Shown here piece after piece: positions 1 to 7,085 of a stretch of DNA of 14,237 nucleotides. The DNA lies in contig DJRS01000071.1 of NCBI GenBank assembly GCA_002440145.1, positions 2,913-17,149 of the forward strand, written 5' to 3'. Position numbers and translations under genes: made by a program. Numbering within the stretch: position 1 is the stretch's first letter; the number at the start of each line of letters is the position of its first letter. This DNA comes from Verrucomicrobia bacterium UBA6354 (lineage in GTDB: Bacteria > Verrucomicrobiota > Kiritimatiellia > RFP12 > UBA1067). The notes under the pieces are model-generated. The model was not told the DNA's origin and did no database searches. It was given only the letters and a program-made list of their open reading frames with translations.

Positions 1-1
1 C

Positions 2-109
2 GCGTCCTTCGACTGGGATCCGGAGAAGATGGATTTCGCCGGCGGCAACTGCCGCGGACTTTCCATCGCGCGTCCGGTCTACCGGAACGGCTGGGACGTC
101 GTCGTCTGA
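2..109 (+). CDS. C-terminal end of a probable Gfo/Idh/MocA-family oxidoreductase (5' truncated)
   Basis: Only the last 35 codons lie in the window; the reading frame enters at base 2 and stops at TGA 107-109. The tail contains WDPEKMDF near its start and a VYRNGW motif just before the end. This WDPEK...YRxGW pattern resembles the extreme C-terminus of Gfo/Idh/MocA-type NAD(P)-dependent sugar dehydrogenases that are abundant in Planctomycetes and Verrucomicrobia, which usually end in a 'yRxGW' segment. No nucleotide-binding domain is visible because the gene starts outside the window, so the assignment rests on a short motif only. A strong hairpin follows 14 bases after the stop, so this gene probably ends a transcription unit. 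The downstream sugar isomerase-like protein would fit a sugar-metabolism setting. Alternative: any other secreted or cytosolic enzyme sharing this short tail. Confidence 0.5.
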   Translation, partial: ASFDWDPEKMDFAGGNCRGLSIARPVYRNGWDVVV

Positions 110-122
110 GTTTTTCACGCCA

Positions 123-149
123 GCCCAAGGCGCGCGGTGCGCCTTGGGC
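123..149 (+). terminator. Perfect 11-bp-stem hairpin, probable terminator of the upstream oxidoreductase gene
   Basis: GCCCAAGGCGC (123-133) and GCGCCTTGGGC (139-149) are exact inverted repeats around the 5-base loop GCGGT. The stem is GC-rich and lies between the stop at 109 and the next gene start at 182. The following bases are CATTTACCC, a poor T-tract, so intrinsic termination may be inefficient or assisted. Confidence 0.6.
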
Positions 150-171
150 CATTTACCCGATTTCGACAACT

Positions 172-175
172 GGAG
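172..175 (+). promoter_or_regulatory. Ribosome binding site GGAG deciding the start at 182
   Basis: GGAG at 172-175 sits 6 bases before ATG 182. The frame is open further upstream to a GTG at 137, but that codon lies in the terminator hairpin and would place about 15 unneeded residues before a good signal peptide, so 182 is preferred. An in-frame ATG at 176 is too close to the GGAG. Confidence 0.6.
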
Positions 176-181
176 ATGGCC

Positions 182-3049
182 ATGAAACGCATGAAACGTT
201 GTTGGGCGCTCGCCGCGCTGTGCGCGAGCCTGGAGGGACTGTGCGCCGGGGCGAATCCGGCGTGGATCTACGTGCCGGACGGAGAGTCGGGCGCGGGCGT
301 CATTTCCAATAATGTCGCGTCGGGCGGCTGGGTCCTGAAGGTCCACGAGCTGAACGCCGACCGCGGCACGCTCGCCCTAGGGCAAAAGGACAGCACGGAG
401 AACGGCGCCGCGCTGGTCAAGGACACGGACGGGGCCGTGAAGGGGACGGGCGTCCTCGACCTCTCGACCGCCATCTCGGACACTAAGAGGAAGCGCTGGA
501 CGATCGAAGAGATGAAGGAGAAGTGCCTCGCCGACGACGCTTCGCCCTTGACGGCCTTCGTCGCGCCGCGCGAACTGCGGAAATGGGGCGGGGAGGTCTT
601 CAAGTACAAACATACGAAACCCTGGACGATTGTCGCCGACTGCCCGTATCTGAAGGAATTGTCGGGCCAGATGCTGAGAGTCGAAGACAGTACGGCCAAG
701 CTCACGCTTTCGACGTTCAATGCGCCTAACGCCACGACCATAGGTGGATGGGGTTTCGGCGACATGAACCTGCTGGCGGACGCGGCGTGGGATCTCGGGA
801 ACGTCCAGGAACTGGGGAAGGGCAGCATCGCCTGGACGACGACGCCGGCCACGCTCAAACTGCCCGGTCTGCAGCGCTTCCCGTTCGGCGGCATCTACGG
901 CGGAGACATGACGAACGAATTCGCGCTCGGGACGGCGTTCAACACCCTGCAGTTCGTCGGCAAGTATGCGATGGACTCCGCCGGATACCAGCCTCTCAAG
1001 AAACTGTATTTCGGGTGCGACGCGGGTTGCGTGTTCGAGCCGTACGCCATCAACCGGCTCGTCGAACGCGTGTGGTTCACGGGCGCGGCGCCGACCTTTT
1101 TGGCGGGCGGTCCGGCCCTCGGCAGCCGCCAGTTCGTCGAGAACGGAAACATGACGCAATCTCATCAGCCCGAGAAGAGCATCGTCCTCTATGTGCCGAC
1201 GAACGCGAGCTGGACGGCCATCCGCGCCCGGGCGCGGGATTTGACGGATCAGGAGAAATCGGCCTTCGCGCAGGCGCATCCGGGCTGGACCGCGCCGTGG
1301 GGCGTCCTCCCGGCGGGCGTGCTGGGCACGGCGAACGCGCAGTATATCGGCGATGTGACGGATGCCGATCTCCCCGTCCGGTGGATCAAGGTGACCACCT
1401 ACGCGCACCGCCGTTACGGCGCCACCTGGACGGTCGACGACATGTTGACGGTGACGGTCAATGGCGCGACGCGGCAGGTTCCGTATGGGGCGCTTGTCGA
1501 GGTTCCGCTGGGGGCGGCGGTCACCGTGCAGATTTCGACGCAGGACGGCCCGAACGGCGAGAAGGCCCCCGAACCCGTCTGGGAGGGCAACCTCCCCGGC
1601 GCACTCTCGGACGGCAACAAGAAACTGACGTTTACCGTGCAAGACAGCGTCTCGCTCTACGTGAACTTCCCGTCCGACTGGACGTTTGTCCCGAAAGACG
1701 GCGAATCGAACGGGAACGACATCACCGGCGGCTTTATCACGGACGGCTACTGGTTTTGGCCCGTCCAACGCAACTGGGACGATGCGCTGGCCATCGCCAA
1801 AGCGGAGACTTACGTCACAAGCGGAAACGCCGCGGTCGCGCACAGCTTGACGCTGGAAGGCGAACTGAACCTCACGAAAGGTGTCGTCGGGGGCATGGAC
1901 GGGCTTAAATGGCCGAAATCTCTCTCCTGGAACAATTCTCCGGTCATCCCGGCCCTCCACGCGATCGAGATGCAGGCTTTCAAGAACACCGCGTTCGCCT
2001 CGTACTACGCGCCGCGCAATCTTCGGGCGATCCGCAGCTGGGAGCAGCTGTTTAACAACAACGCCGCATGCGCGAACTTTGTCCTGGACTGCACCAACCT
2101 GAATGCCGAGGCGTCTTTCGCGCCTTTGTGGTGGTCGCTCAACAGCGCGTCCGTGTCGCGGATGGTCGTCAGGTTGCCGGCGAAGGAGGGCACGAAGACG
2201 CTTATCGAGAATCAGACGAATTGGGCCGAGACGTGGAACAAGTTGGACCTCTCCGCGACCGACCTGGCGGAGTGGGATCTCGCGAGCGTAACCAACGTCA
2301 CGGCGGGCGCGCTGCGTCTGGACTACGGTCCGGGTCCGTCGGGCGCCTTGGATCTGCCGAACGTCGAGACGATCGGCGAGGCGGCTTTCGGCAACTGGGT
2401 TCGGGTCTCGTCCGTCGCGCTGGGCACGAACGGCACGCTCAAGTCGCTCGGCGCCTACCTGTTCAAGAATAACGGCACGGCGCGCATGTTCCTGTCGGAC
2501 GGCGTGACGTACACGGACAAAACGAACGGCGTGGCGACGACGGAGTGGTTCCCGTTCTACACGAACAGCGTCCACGCGCTGGAGACGGTCGATTTCGGCA
2601 AGAGCCACGACTTCGAGATGGCGGACCACGCCTTCTGGTCGCGTCCGGCAACGGGCGTATGGAATCCGCTCCCGCTCACGGGCGCGCCGCTGCCGATCCG
2701 GGAGTTCCGGTTCTCGGGCAAGGCGCCGAGCCGCGCCTTGCTGGACAAGCTCGTCGCCGGGCGCACGGCCACGGCTGACATCGCCAAGGGTGACGTGGCG
2801 AAGGATTTGCGGATCGTCGCGCCGCTTTCGGACGCGACCTGGAGCGCGTTGCGCAAGCAGGGCACGGTCTCCGGCGGCTATTATGCGGCGCGCAAGGAGC
2901 TGGACCGCATCCTCAACTTTGCGGACCCGCAGGCGAAGAAGTGGCGCGTGGTGGGGCTCTACCGGACCGCGGACGGCCTATCGCAGGCGTGGCTCGTGCA
3001 ACACCCGGACTTCGAATTCCGCGAAGGGTTCGTCCTGCACTTCCGCTAA
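182..3049 (+). CDS. Secreted BspA-like leucine-rich-repeat protein with two related halves
   Basis: A 955-residue protein, probably exported by Sec. Residues 1-7 are basic (MKRMKRC), a hydrophobic stretch follows to about residue 24, and cleavage is likely after AGA before NPAW. The clearest family signal is in the second half, where LPNVETIGEAAFGNW followed by LKSLGAYLFKNNGT matches the type-5 (BspA/TpLRR) leucine-rich repeat pattern of a beta-strand, 'IgeaAF' and the next strand. Two modules are visible: one opening with WIYVPDGES at residue 28 and one with WTFVPKDGES at residue 500, joined by a beta-rich segment at about 405-498. No sortase motif, PEP-CTERM or transmembrane anchor is seen at the C-terminus, which ends in FREGFVLHFR. 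BspA-type proteins are surface or secreted binding proteins; the ligand here is unknown. The gene stands apart, with a hairpin upstream and 41 bases to the next gene. The exact family is less certain than the secreted, repeat-containing nature. Confidence 0.7.
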   Translation: MKRMKRCWALAALCASLEGLCAGANPAWIYVPDGESGAGVISNNVASGGWVLKVHELNADRGTLALGQKDSTENGAALVKDTDGAVKGTGVLDLSTAISDTKRKRWTIEEMKEKCLADDASPLTAFVAPRELRKWGGEVFKYKHTKPWTIVADCPYLKELSGQMLRVEDSTAKLTLSTFNAPNATTIGGWGFGDMNLLADAAWDLGNVQELGKGSIAWTTTPATLKLPGLQRFPFGGIYGGDMTNEFALGTAFNTLQFVGKYAMDSAGYQPLKKLYFGCDAGCVFEPYAINRLVERVWFTGAAPTFLAGGPALGSRQFVENGNMTQSHQPEKSIVLYVPTNASWTAIRARARDLTDQEKSAFAQAHPGWTAPWGVLPAGVLGTANAQYIGDVTDADLPVRWIKVTTYAHRRYGATWTVDDMLTVTVNGATRQVPYGALVEVPLGAAVTVQISTQDGPNGEKAPEPVWEGNLPGALSDGNKKLTFTVQDSVSLYVNFPSDWTFVPKDGESNGNDITGGFITDGYWFWPVQRNWDDALAIAKAETYVTSGNAAVAHSLTLEGELNLTKGVVGGMDGLKWPKSLSWNNSPVIPALHAIEMQAFKNTAFASYYAPRNLRAIRSWEQLFNNNAACANFVLDCTNLNAEASFAPLWWSLNSASVSRMVVRLPAKEGTKTLIENQTNWAETWNKLDLSATDLAEWDLASVTNVTAGALRLDYGPGPSGALDLPNVETIGEAAFGNWVRVSSVALGTNGTLKSLGAYLFKNNGTARMFLSDGVTYTDKTNGVATTEWFPFYTNSVHALETVDFGKSHDFEMADHAFWSRPATGVWNPLPLTGAPLPIREFRFSGKAPSRALLDKLVAGRTATADIAKGDVAKDLRIVAPLSDATWSALRKQGTVSGGYYAARKELDRILNFADPQAKKWRVVGLYRTADGLSQAWLVQHPDFEFREGFVLHFR
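263..1395 (+). repeat. Protein module 1 of the BspA-like protein
   Basis: Residues about 28-405. It begins WIYVPDGES and continues through an APREL segment, a VADCPYLKEL segment, an LKLPGLQRFPFGG strand and a final VLYVPTNASWTAIRARAR segment. Each landmark has a counterpart in the same order in module 2. The relation is at protein level only; no long identical DNA stretch was seen. Confidence 0.5.
1679..3046 (+). repeat. Protein module 2 of the BspA-like protein
   Basis: Residues about 500-955. It begins WTFVPKDGES and continues through APRNLRAI, a FVLDCTNLNAEAS segment, the LDLPNVETIGEAAFG repeat and a late LRIVAPLSDATWSALRKQG segment, in the same order as the module 1 landmarks. This half carries the clearer leucine-rich repeat signature. 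Boundaries are approximate. Confidence 0.5.
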
Positions 3050-3078
3050 GGCGTTTGGTTCAATCAGCAACACAATAT

Positions 3079-3084
3079 AAGGAG
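3079..3084 (+). promoter_or_regulatory. Ribosome binding site AAGGAG of the sugar isomerase-like gene
   Basis: AAGGAG lies 6 bases before ATG 3091, a near-ideal Shine-Dalgarno site. It fixes the start at 3091 and discards the upstream open-frame extension to 2941. The frame after 3091 begins directly with a Tat signal. Confidence 0.85.
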
Positions 3085-3090
3085 AACAAG

Positions 3091-4008
3091 ATGACGACAA
3101 GAAGAGAATTTCTCGCCGGTCTCGGCGCCGGCGCGGCGTTGGCGGCGACCCCGGCCCAGGCCCTGTCGGCGGCGCGCGCGGCGCGTCCCGGCAAAGTCGC
3201 CCTGCAGCTCTACTCGATCCACAAGTACATCGAGAAGGAAGGGCTCGCCAAGGCGCTCGCGGACGTCAAGGCGATCGGCTACGAGGGCGTGGAGTTCGCC
3301 GGCTACTACAACCACAAGCCCGCGGAGCTCAAGAAGATGCTCGCGGACAACGGCCTTGCCGTGTGCGGGACGCACGTGTACTGGAACGGCGAGTTCGCGC
3401 CCAACAGCTACAAGCAGCTCTGCGAGTTCAACCTCGCCTACGGCAATACCCACCTCTACTGCCCCGGCGGCGGGAACGTGCCGCCCGGGTGCGACGGCGA
3501 CAAGGAAGTCGCGCCCAACAAAGAAATCGACGACTTCACGAAGAAGCTGTGCGACTTCTACAACAAGGCCGCGGCGGATTGCGCGACGATGGGCTGCAAG
3601 ATTGGCATCCACAACCACACCTTCGAGCACCGCATCAAGATGACGGACGGCACCTCGTTCTGGGACTACTTCTTCTCCCATACCGACAAGGCCGTGCAGA
3701 TGGAGCAGGACGTGGGCTGGACCGTCCACGCCGGAGTCGACCCGTGCGCACAGTACGTCAAGTATCCGCACCGCTCCTTCACGCTTCACGCCAAGGAGAA
3801 CGGCTGGGGGCCGGGGGTCATGTCGTTCGACGGCATTCTCGGCGAGCCCGGCAAGCCGAACCAGAAGGGCGTGGACTGGGACAAGCTCTTCAAGGTCACG
3901 GACGCGGACGGCGTGCAGTGGTACGTGGTCGAGTGCGAGGTCCACGCGGACTCGCTCTTCGCGGTGAAGAAGTCGTTCGAATTCCTCCGTTCCAAGGGGC
4001 GCGTGTAG
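3091..4008 (+). CDS. Tat-exported sugar phosphate isomerase/epimerase (xylose isomerase-like TIM barrel)
   Basis: A 305-residue protein of the AP-endonuclease-2/xylose-isomerase-like TIM-barrel family (PF01261 type), which isomerises or epimerises sugars and inositols using a divalent metal. The N-terminus is a twin-arginine signal: TRREFL at residues 3-8, then an Ala/Gly-rich hydrophobic stretch to about 25, so the protein is likely exported folded. The barrel starts at VALQLYSIHKYI (36-47). Likely metal or catalytic positions are E68 (GYEGVEFAG), H174/H176 and E179 (HNHTFE), D207 (MEQDVGW), H233 (TLHAKE) and E281 (WYVVEC), in the order and spacing usual for the family. Tat-tagged members are common in Bacteroidetes and PVC bacteria, often next to Gfo/Idh oxidoreductases. 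The exact substrate cannot be told from sequence. Length is typical once the signal is removed. Confidence 0.85.
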   Translation: MTTRREFLAGLGAGAALAATPAQALSAARAARPGKVALQLYSIHKYIEKEGLAKALADVKAIGYEGVEFAGYYNHKPAELKKMLADNGLAVCGTHVYWNGEFAPNSYKQLCEFNLAYGNTHLYCPGGGNVPPGCDGDKEVAPNKEIDDFTKKLCDFYNKAAADCATMGCKIGIHNHTFEHRIKMTDGTSFWDYFFSHTDKAVQMEQDVGWTVHAGVDPCAQYVKYPHRSFTLHAKENGWGPGVMSFDGILGEPGKPNQKGVDWDKLFKVTDADGVQWYVVECEVHADSLFAVKKSFEFLRSKGRV

Positions 4009-4039
4009 GACGCTCCGGGAGGGCGGGACGGCGGACGGA

Positions 4040-4060
4040 CCGCATCCGTAACGGAGGCGG
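4040..4060. promoter_or_regulatory. 21-bp palindrome just upstream of the -35 box, possible operator
   Basis: CCGC-A-TCCGT-A-ACGGA-G-GCGG is symmetric about base 4050, with one non-pairing position per arm (A4044/G4056). It ends two bases before the -35-like TTGTCG at 4063. As RNA, the hairpin would need a TAA loop and has no T-tract after it, so a protein-binding site seems a little more likely than a terminator. It lies in the 132-base gap between the isomerase-like and beta-helix genes, which holds no other gene. Confidence 0.4.
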
Positions 4061-4062
4061 GC

Positions 4063-4091
4063 TTGTCGCCGGACGGCAAATTTGGTAAACT
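4063..4091 (+). promoter_or_regulatory. Candidate promoter of the beta-helix gene, extended -10
   Basis: TTGTCG (4063-4068) and TAAACT (4086-4091) are separated by 17 bases. Each matches 4 of 6 consensus bases, and TGG directly before the -10 gives a TGn extended -10. The predicted transcript start near 4098 leaves a leader of about 43 bases that contains a ribosome binding site. Confidence 0.5.
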
Positions 4092-4128
4092 GTCTTACGA
4101 CGCCGGGCAAAGGCGCGCGGCGGAGCAA

Positions 4129-4134
4129 AGAGGA
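4129..4134 (+). promoter_or_regulatory. Ribosome binding site AGAGGA favouring ATG 4141
   Basis: AGAGGA lies 6 bases before ATG 4141, but touches the other in-frame ATG at 4135, so 4141 is the better start. An alternative TTG at 4063 has GGAGG at 4053-4057, but that would place the start inside the candidate promoter. Confidence 0.55.
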
Positions 4135-4140
4135 ATGAGT

Positions 4141-6162
4141 ATGGACTTGCATTGTGTTTTCGCGTGGGTATGGGCGGTTGCTGCGGGCGCCGCGTCCGCA
4201 GCCCCGGTGGCACGGGACATTCTCGTGCGCTATCCCGACTATCCGACTGCGATCGAGCGCGATGCGGCATACGACGTAAGCGTGAGACAGGGCGCGACGC
4301 GGCGGCCTCTCGTCGTCTGGAACCACTGCGAGAAATCCATCCTCGAAGGGCGGACGCGCGGCGGCGACGTGAACCGCCGGTTCTGCGAATTCGCGTTCGC
4401 GGGCCGTCCCGTCACGGTGGACATCGCCGTAAAGGAGGACGTCCGTCGCTACAAGGTCTTTCCGGCGCGGAAGGGTCTGAAGCACACGTTCCGCGACGGC
4501 GTCATCTCCGTCACACTGGACAGGCCGGAGTACTTCGGCATCCAGCTCAACGACTACGACAAGACGATACTTTCCGTCTTCGCCGACGCGCCGGAGAATC
4601 CCGGGGACGTTCCCGCGCCCGGCGCGGCGGGCGTCCTGCGCATCGAGGGCTGGGTTGACGCGCCCGGCGCGGACGGCGTCCTGGAGGTCCCCAAGGACGT
4701 GAAGGAGATCTACCTCGCGCCCGGTTCCGTCCTGAACGCGCGGCTGAAGATCGCGCATCCGGGCGTGCGGCTGCACGGACGCGGCATGATCCTCGACCCG
4801 ATGAGCGATATCTTCCGCTACGACCAGATCCTGAACCCCCTGCGCGGCGTCGTCGTCATCGAGGCGGCCGGCGCCACGGTCGAGGACGTCAAGCTCGTCG
4901 ACGCGCGCACGTTCAACCTGTTGTCGTGGAACGGCGGTGCCGTTCTGCGCAACGTGAAGCTCCTCTCCTCGATGATGTGCTCGGACGGTTTCACCGTCGG
5001 CGGCCGGAACCTGCGCGTGGACAACGCCTGGCTCTACGTCGGCGACAACGCGCTTGTCGTCAGCGGCATCCGGGACGCGACCTTCCGCAACGTCGCCATC
5101 GGCACGTCCTGCAAGGCCATCTTCCCCCAGAGCTCGAACGGCAACGTACGCATGGAGAACATCGACGTCTTCCGGGCGGACGAGGGGGTCGTCGCGAACG
5201 AATACAACGGCGCTTTGCGGCGCGACAACAAGTGGGACGAGATGGGGACGGGCCTCCAGAAGCGCGAGCCGGGTCCGCAGGATCTCGAACCCCAGAAAGA
5301 GGAATTCTTCTTCGACAGCCTCTCGGCGGTCGACGCGACCTACGTCGGCTACGTCTTCCGCTGCCGGAACATGGGCGACCTCCCGAAGTCCTACGTCTTC
5401 CGCAACCTGTCCGTCCCCCATGTCTCGGGCCGCGACAACTGGCGGCTGGCGGGGCAGACGAACGGGCTCTCGGTCGCCGTCGAGAACAATCCGGACTGGT
5501 GGCTCAACACGAGCAACTGCCGGTTCGCCGTGACGAACCTTTATCTTGCCGGACATCGTGCCGCGGCGTTCCCGGACTATGCCTTCTGGCCGAAGGACAA
5601 GGCGATCCTCGACCTTTCGGTCGCGACGGACAAGGTGTTGCCGCGCACCGTCCCGCTGGGGCCCGACCGCGTCGTGGTCGACTGGAAGTGCCCCGCCAAG
5701 CGCAGGCGGCGCCTCCCGCCCGCCCCGGCGAACCTGCTGCAGGACCGCCCGGCGACGCGGAGCATCTGGCAGCGCTGTCCTTCGTGGAGCGTCAAGCTCG
5801 ACGCGTGCACGCGCGACGGGAAGGGCGCCGTCGTCTACCGCCTCCGCCAGTGCGAGAGGGGGGCGGGCATGCAGGCAATCGTGACGGAACGCGTAAAGGC
5901 GGCGGGCTTCGGCAAGTACCGCCTCGCGTTCGACATGAAAGCCGCGAGCGCGACGCCGTTCGACCTGCGCATCGCGGCGATCACGAACGAAAAGCGCAAC
6001 GAAGTCCGCCTGAAAGTCGACGGGAGCGGCGCGTGGAAGACCTACACGGCCGAAATCGACCTCTCGTTCGATCCGGCGGCGACGGACCTTGTCGCTCTTC
6101 TGTTTTCCGTCTCCGAACCCGTGGACGAACTCTGCTTCCGCAATTTCCGGCTGACGCGCTGA
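4141..6162 (+). CDS. Secreted GH28/GH49-like right-handed beta-helix protein with C-terminal beta-sandwich
   Basis: A 673-residue protein. Residues 1-21 look like a Sec signal (hydrophobic FAWVWAVAAGAASA, cleavage near ASA/APV), although the n-region lacks a positive charge. An N-terminal beta-rich domain (about 22-170) contains YFGIQLND. Then come IYLAPGSVLNARLKI and VRLHGRGMI, typical first coils of polygalacturonase- and dextranase-like beta-helices, which cleave polysaccharides. The catalytic region shows CSDGF (D282) and, 20 residues on, GDNALV (D302, N303), where GH28 enzymes normally have GDD. The GH28 GHG motif is not evident; the matching stretch reads IGTSCKAIFPQSS. Residues about 525-673 form a separate beta-rich domain resembling a carbohydrate-binding sandwich, ending in CFRNFRLTR. 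The fold assignment is good; whether it is an active hydrolase, a lyase or a binding protein is open. Confidence 0.7.
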   Translation: MDLHCVFAWVWAVAAGAASAAPVARDILVRYPDYPTAIERDAAYDVSVRQGATRRPLVVWNHCEKSILEGRTRGGDVNRRFCEFAFAGRPVTVDIAVKEDVRRYKVFPARKGLKHTFRDGVISVTLDRPEYFGIQLNDYDKTILSVFADAPENPGDVPAPGAAGVLRIEGWVDAPGADGVLEVPKDVKEIYLAPGSVLNARLKIAHPGVRLHGRGMILDPMSDIFRYDQILNPLRGVVVIEAAGATVEDVKLVDARTFNLLSWNGGAVLRNVKLLSSMMCSDGFTVGGRNLRVDNAWLYVGDNALVVSGIRDATFRNVAIGTSCKAIFPQSSNGNVRMENIDVFRADEGVVANEYNGALRRDNKWDEMGTGLQKREPGPQDLEPQKEEFFFDSLSAVDATYVGYVFRCRNMGDLPKSYVFRNLSVPHVSGRDNWRLAGQTNGLSVAVENNPDWWLNTSNCRFAVTNLYLAGHRAAAFPDYAFWPKDKAILDLSVATDKVLPRTVPLGPDRVVVDWKCPAKRRRRLPPAPANLLQDRPATRSIWQRCPSWSVKLDACTRDGKGAVVYRLRQCERGAGMQAIVTERVKAAGFGKYRLAFDMKAASATPFDLRIAAITNEKRNEVRLKVDGSGAWKTYTAEIDLSFDPAATDLVALLFSVSEPVDELCFRNFRLTR

Positions 6163-6302
6163 ACGCGCGCGGAAGGCCGAGACGGAGCTTCCAGGGGCAA
6201 ACCCTGCGGCGGGGGAGCGTCCGTTGCCACGCGGCGCGGAACCGGGTGCGGGAACCGGCCGCTCCGCCGCGCACGGAAAAATGCGGAGCGCCGCGCTTCT
6301 GT
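6163..6302. other. Intergenic gap between beta-helix gene and cysE, without a gene
   Basis: No convincing reading frame lies here. It holds a small hairpin CAGGG-GCAAA-CCCTG (6192-6206) and a larger inverted repeat at 6260-6290, then runs into the cysE promoter. Confidence 0.6.
6260..6290 (+). terminator. Inverted repeat, possible terminator of the beta-helix gene
   Basis: CGCTCCGC (6260-6267) and GCGGAGCG (6283-6290) form a perfect 8-bp GC-rich stem around a 15-base loop. It lies about 100 bases after the stop at 6162 and upstream of the next promoter. No T-tract follows and the loop is long, so this is only a weak terminator candidate. Confidence 0.3.
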
Positions 6303-6331
6303 GCGACAAAACGCCTCAGATATGGTATAAT
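6303..6331 (+). promoter_or_regulatory. Strong cysE promoter with extended -10, predicted leaderless
   Basis: GCGACA (6303-6308) is followed after 17 bases by a perfect TATAAT (6326-6331), preceded by TGG to give the extended -10 TGn. The +1 expected 7 bases after the -10 falls at 6338, one base before ATG 6339. No Shine-Dalgarno sequence lies between, so the transcript would have almost no leader. Confidence 0.75.
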
Positions 6332-6338
6332 ATCGCCC

Positions 6339-7085
6339 ATGACACTGACACAACGCGTAGCATTGCTTTTGAACCACCTGCTGGAACATCTCTATCCCGG
6401 CGTTTACGGGGATTGTTCGTGCCGCGAGGAGGTCATTTCGCGCGAACTGCTGCATTTGCTCGGGGATGTGAAGCCCGAGGCGGATGCGGCGCGTCTGGTG
6501 GACGCGTTCTGGTCGGCGATGCCCGAGGTGCGTCGCCGGCTGGCGACGGACATCACGGCCGCCTACGAGGGCGACCCGGCGGCGCAGTCTGAGCGCGAGG
6601 TCATCGTGGCGTATCCCGGGCCCTACGCGACGACGGTGCACCGTCTCGCGCACGAACTGTACCGCCTGGGCGTGCCGATCATCCCGCGCATCATGTCTGA
6701 ACTCGCGCATTCGCGCACCGGTATCGACATTCACCCGGGCGCGACCATCGGCGACCGCTTCTTCATCGACCACGGCACGGGCGTCGTCATCGGCGAGACG
6801 ACGGTGATCGGGCGCAACGTGAAACTCTACCAGGGCGTGACGCTGGGGGCTCTTTCGTTCGAGAAGGATCCCGTGACGGGCGCGCTCGTGAAAGGCGTGA
6901 AGCGGCATCCGAACGTGGAGGACAATGTCGTCGTCTACGCGGGCGCGACCATACTCGGCGGCGCGACGACCATAGGCCACGACAGCGAGATCGGCGGCAA
7001 TGTGTGGCTGAAGGACTCGGTGCCGCCGTTTTCGCGCGTCTACAACAAAGAACCGCCCCCCGTCGTCAAATCGCTTGCCCGATGA
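6339..7085 (+). CDS. cysE: Serine O-acetyltransferase
   Basis: A 248-residue cytosolic enzyme that transfers acetyl from acetyl-CoA to L-serine, giving O-acetylserine for cysteine synthesis. The helical N-terminal domain (about 1-120) carries AYPGPYATTVHRLAHELYR, a typical serine acetyltransferase entry to the left-handed beta-helix. The helix has GIDIHPGATIGDRFFIDHGTG with D130 and H145, 15 residues apart like the catalytic Asp143/His158 of E. coli CysE, then VVIGETTVIG and YQGVTLGALS. A loop EKDPVTGALVKGVKRHP (about 177-193) precedes the last coils, ending GGNVWLKDSVPPFSRV. The length and loop resemble the EpsC/SrpH-like serine acetyltransferases more than E. coli CysE. It opens a tight eight-gene run with its own promoter, and its stop overlaps the next start (ATGA). 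No cysteine synthase gene lies in the window. Confidence 0.92.
   Translation: MTLTQRVALLLNHLLEHLYPGVYGDCSCREEVISRELLHLLGDVKPEADAARLVDAFWSAMPEVRRRLATDITAAYEGDPAAQSEREVIVAYPGPYATTVHRLAHELYRLGVPIIPRIMSELAHSRTGIDIHPGATIGDRFFIDHGTGVVIGETTVIGRNVKLYQGVTLGALSFEKDPVTGALVKGVKRHPNVEDNVVVYAGATILGGATTIGHDSEIGGNVWLKDSVPPFSRVYNKEPPPVVKSLAR

Noticed and set aside
137..181. GTG start at 137 for the BspA-like gene
   Set aside because: The codon lies inside the terminator hairpin and has no ribosome binding site; ATG 182 has GGAG and a good signal peptide.
377..2629. 750-codon minus-strand open frame opposite the BspA-like gene
   Set aside because: Extremely Arg-rich composition and no motif; the + strand frame has a signal peptide and repeat signatures.
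3076..3081. TATAAG as a -10 box before the sugar isomerase-like gene
   Set aside because: It overlaps the AAGGAG ribosome binding site and has no convincing -35; a start there would leave the ribosome binding site out of the transcript.
6192..6206. Small hairpin CAGGG-GCAAA-CCCTG as a terminator
   Set aside because: The stem is only five base pairs and no T-run follows.
3064..6309. 1081-codon open frame on the minus strand
   Set aside because: It runs opposite two well-supported genes and the gap between them, is rich in Arg, Val and Asp, and shows no family motif. It is a shadow of GC-rich codon use.
4926..7085. Possible longer cysE protein fused to an upstream extension from 4926
   Set aside because: The first 471 codons lie out of frame over the beta-helix gene and are Arg/Pro-rich; a strong promoter sits right before ATG 6339.
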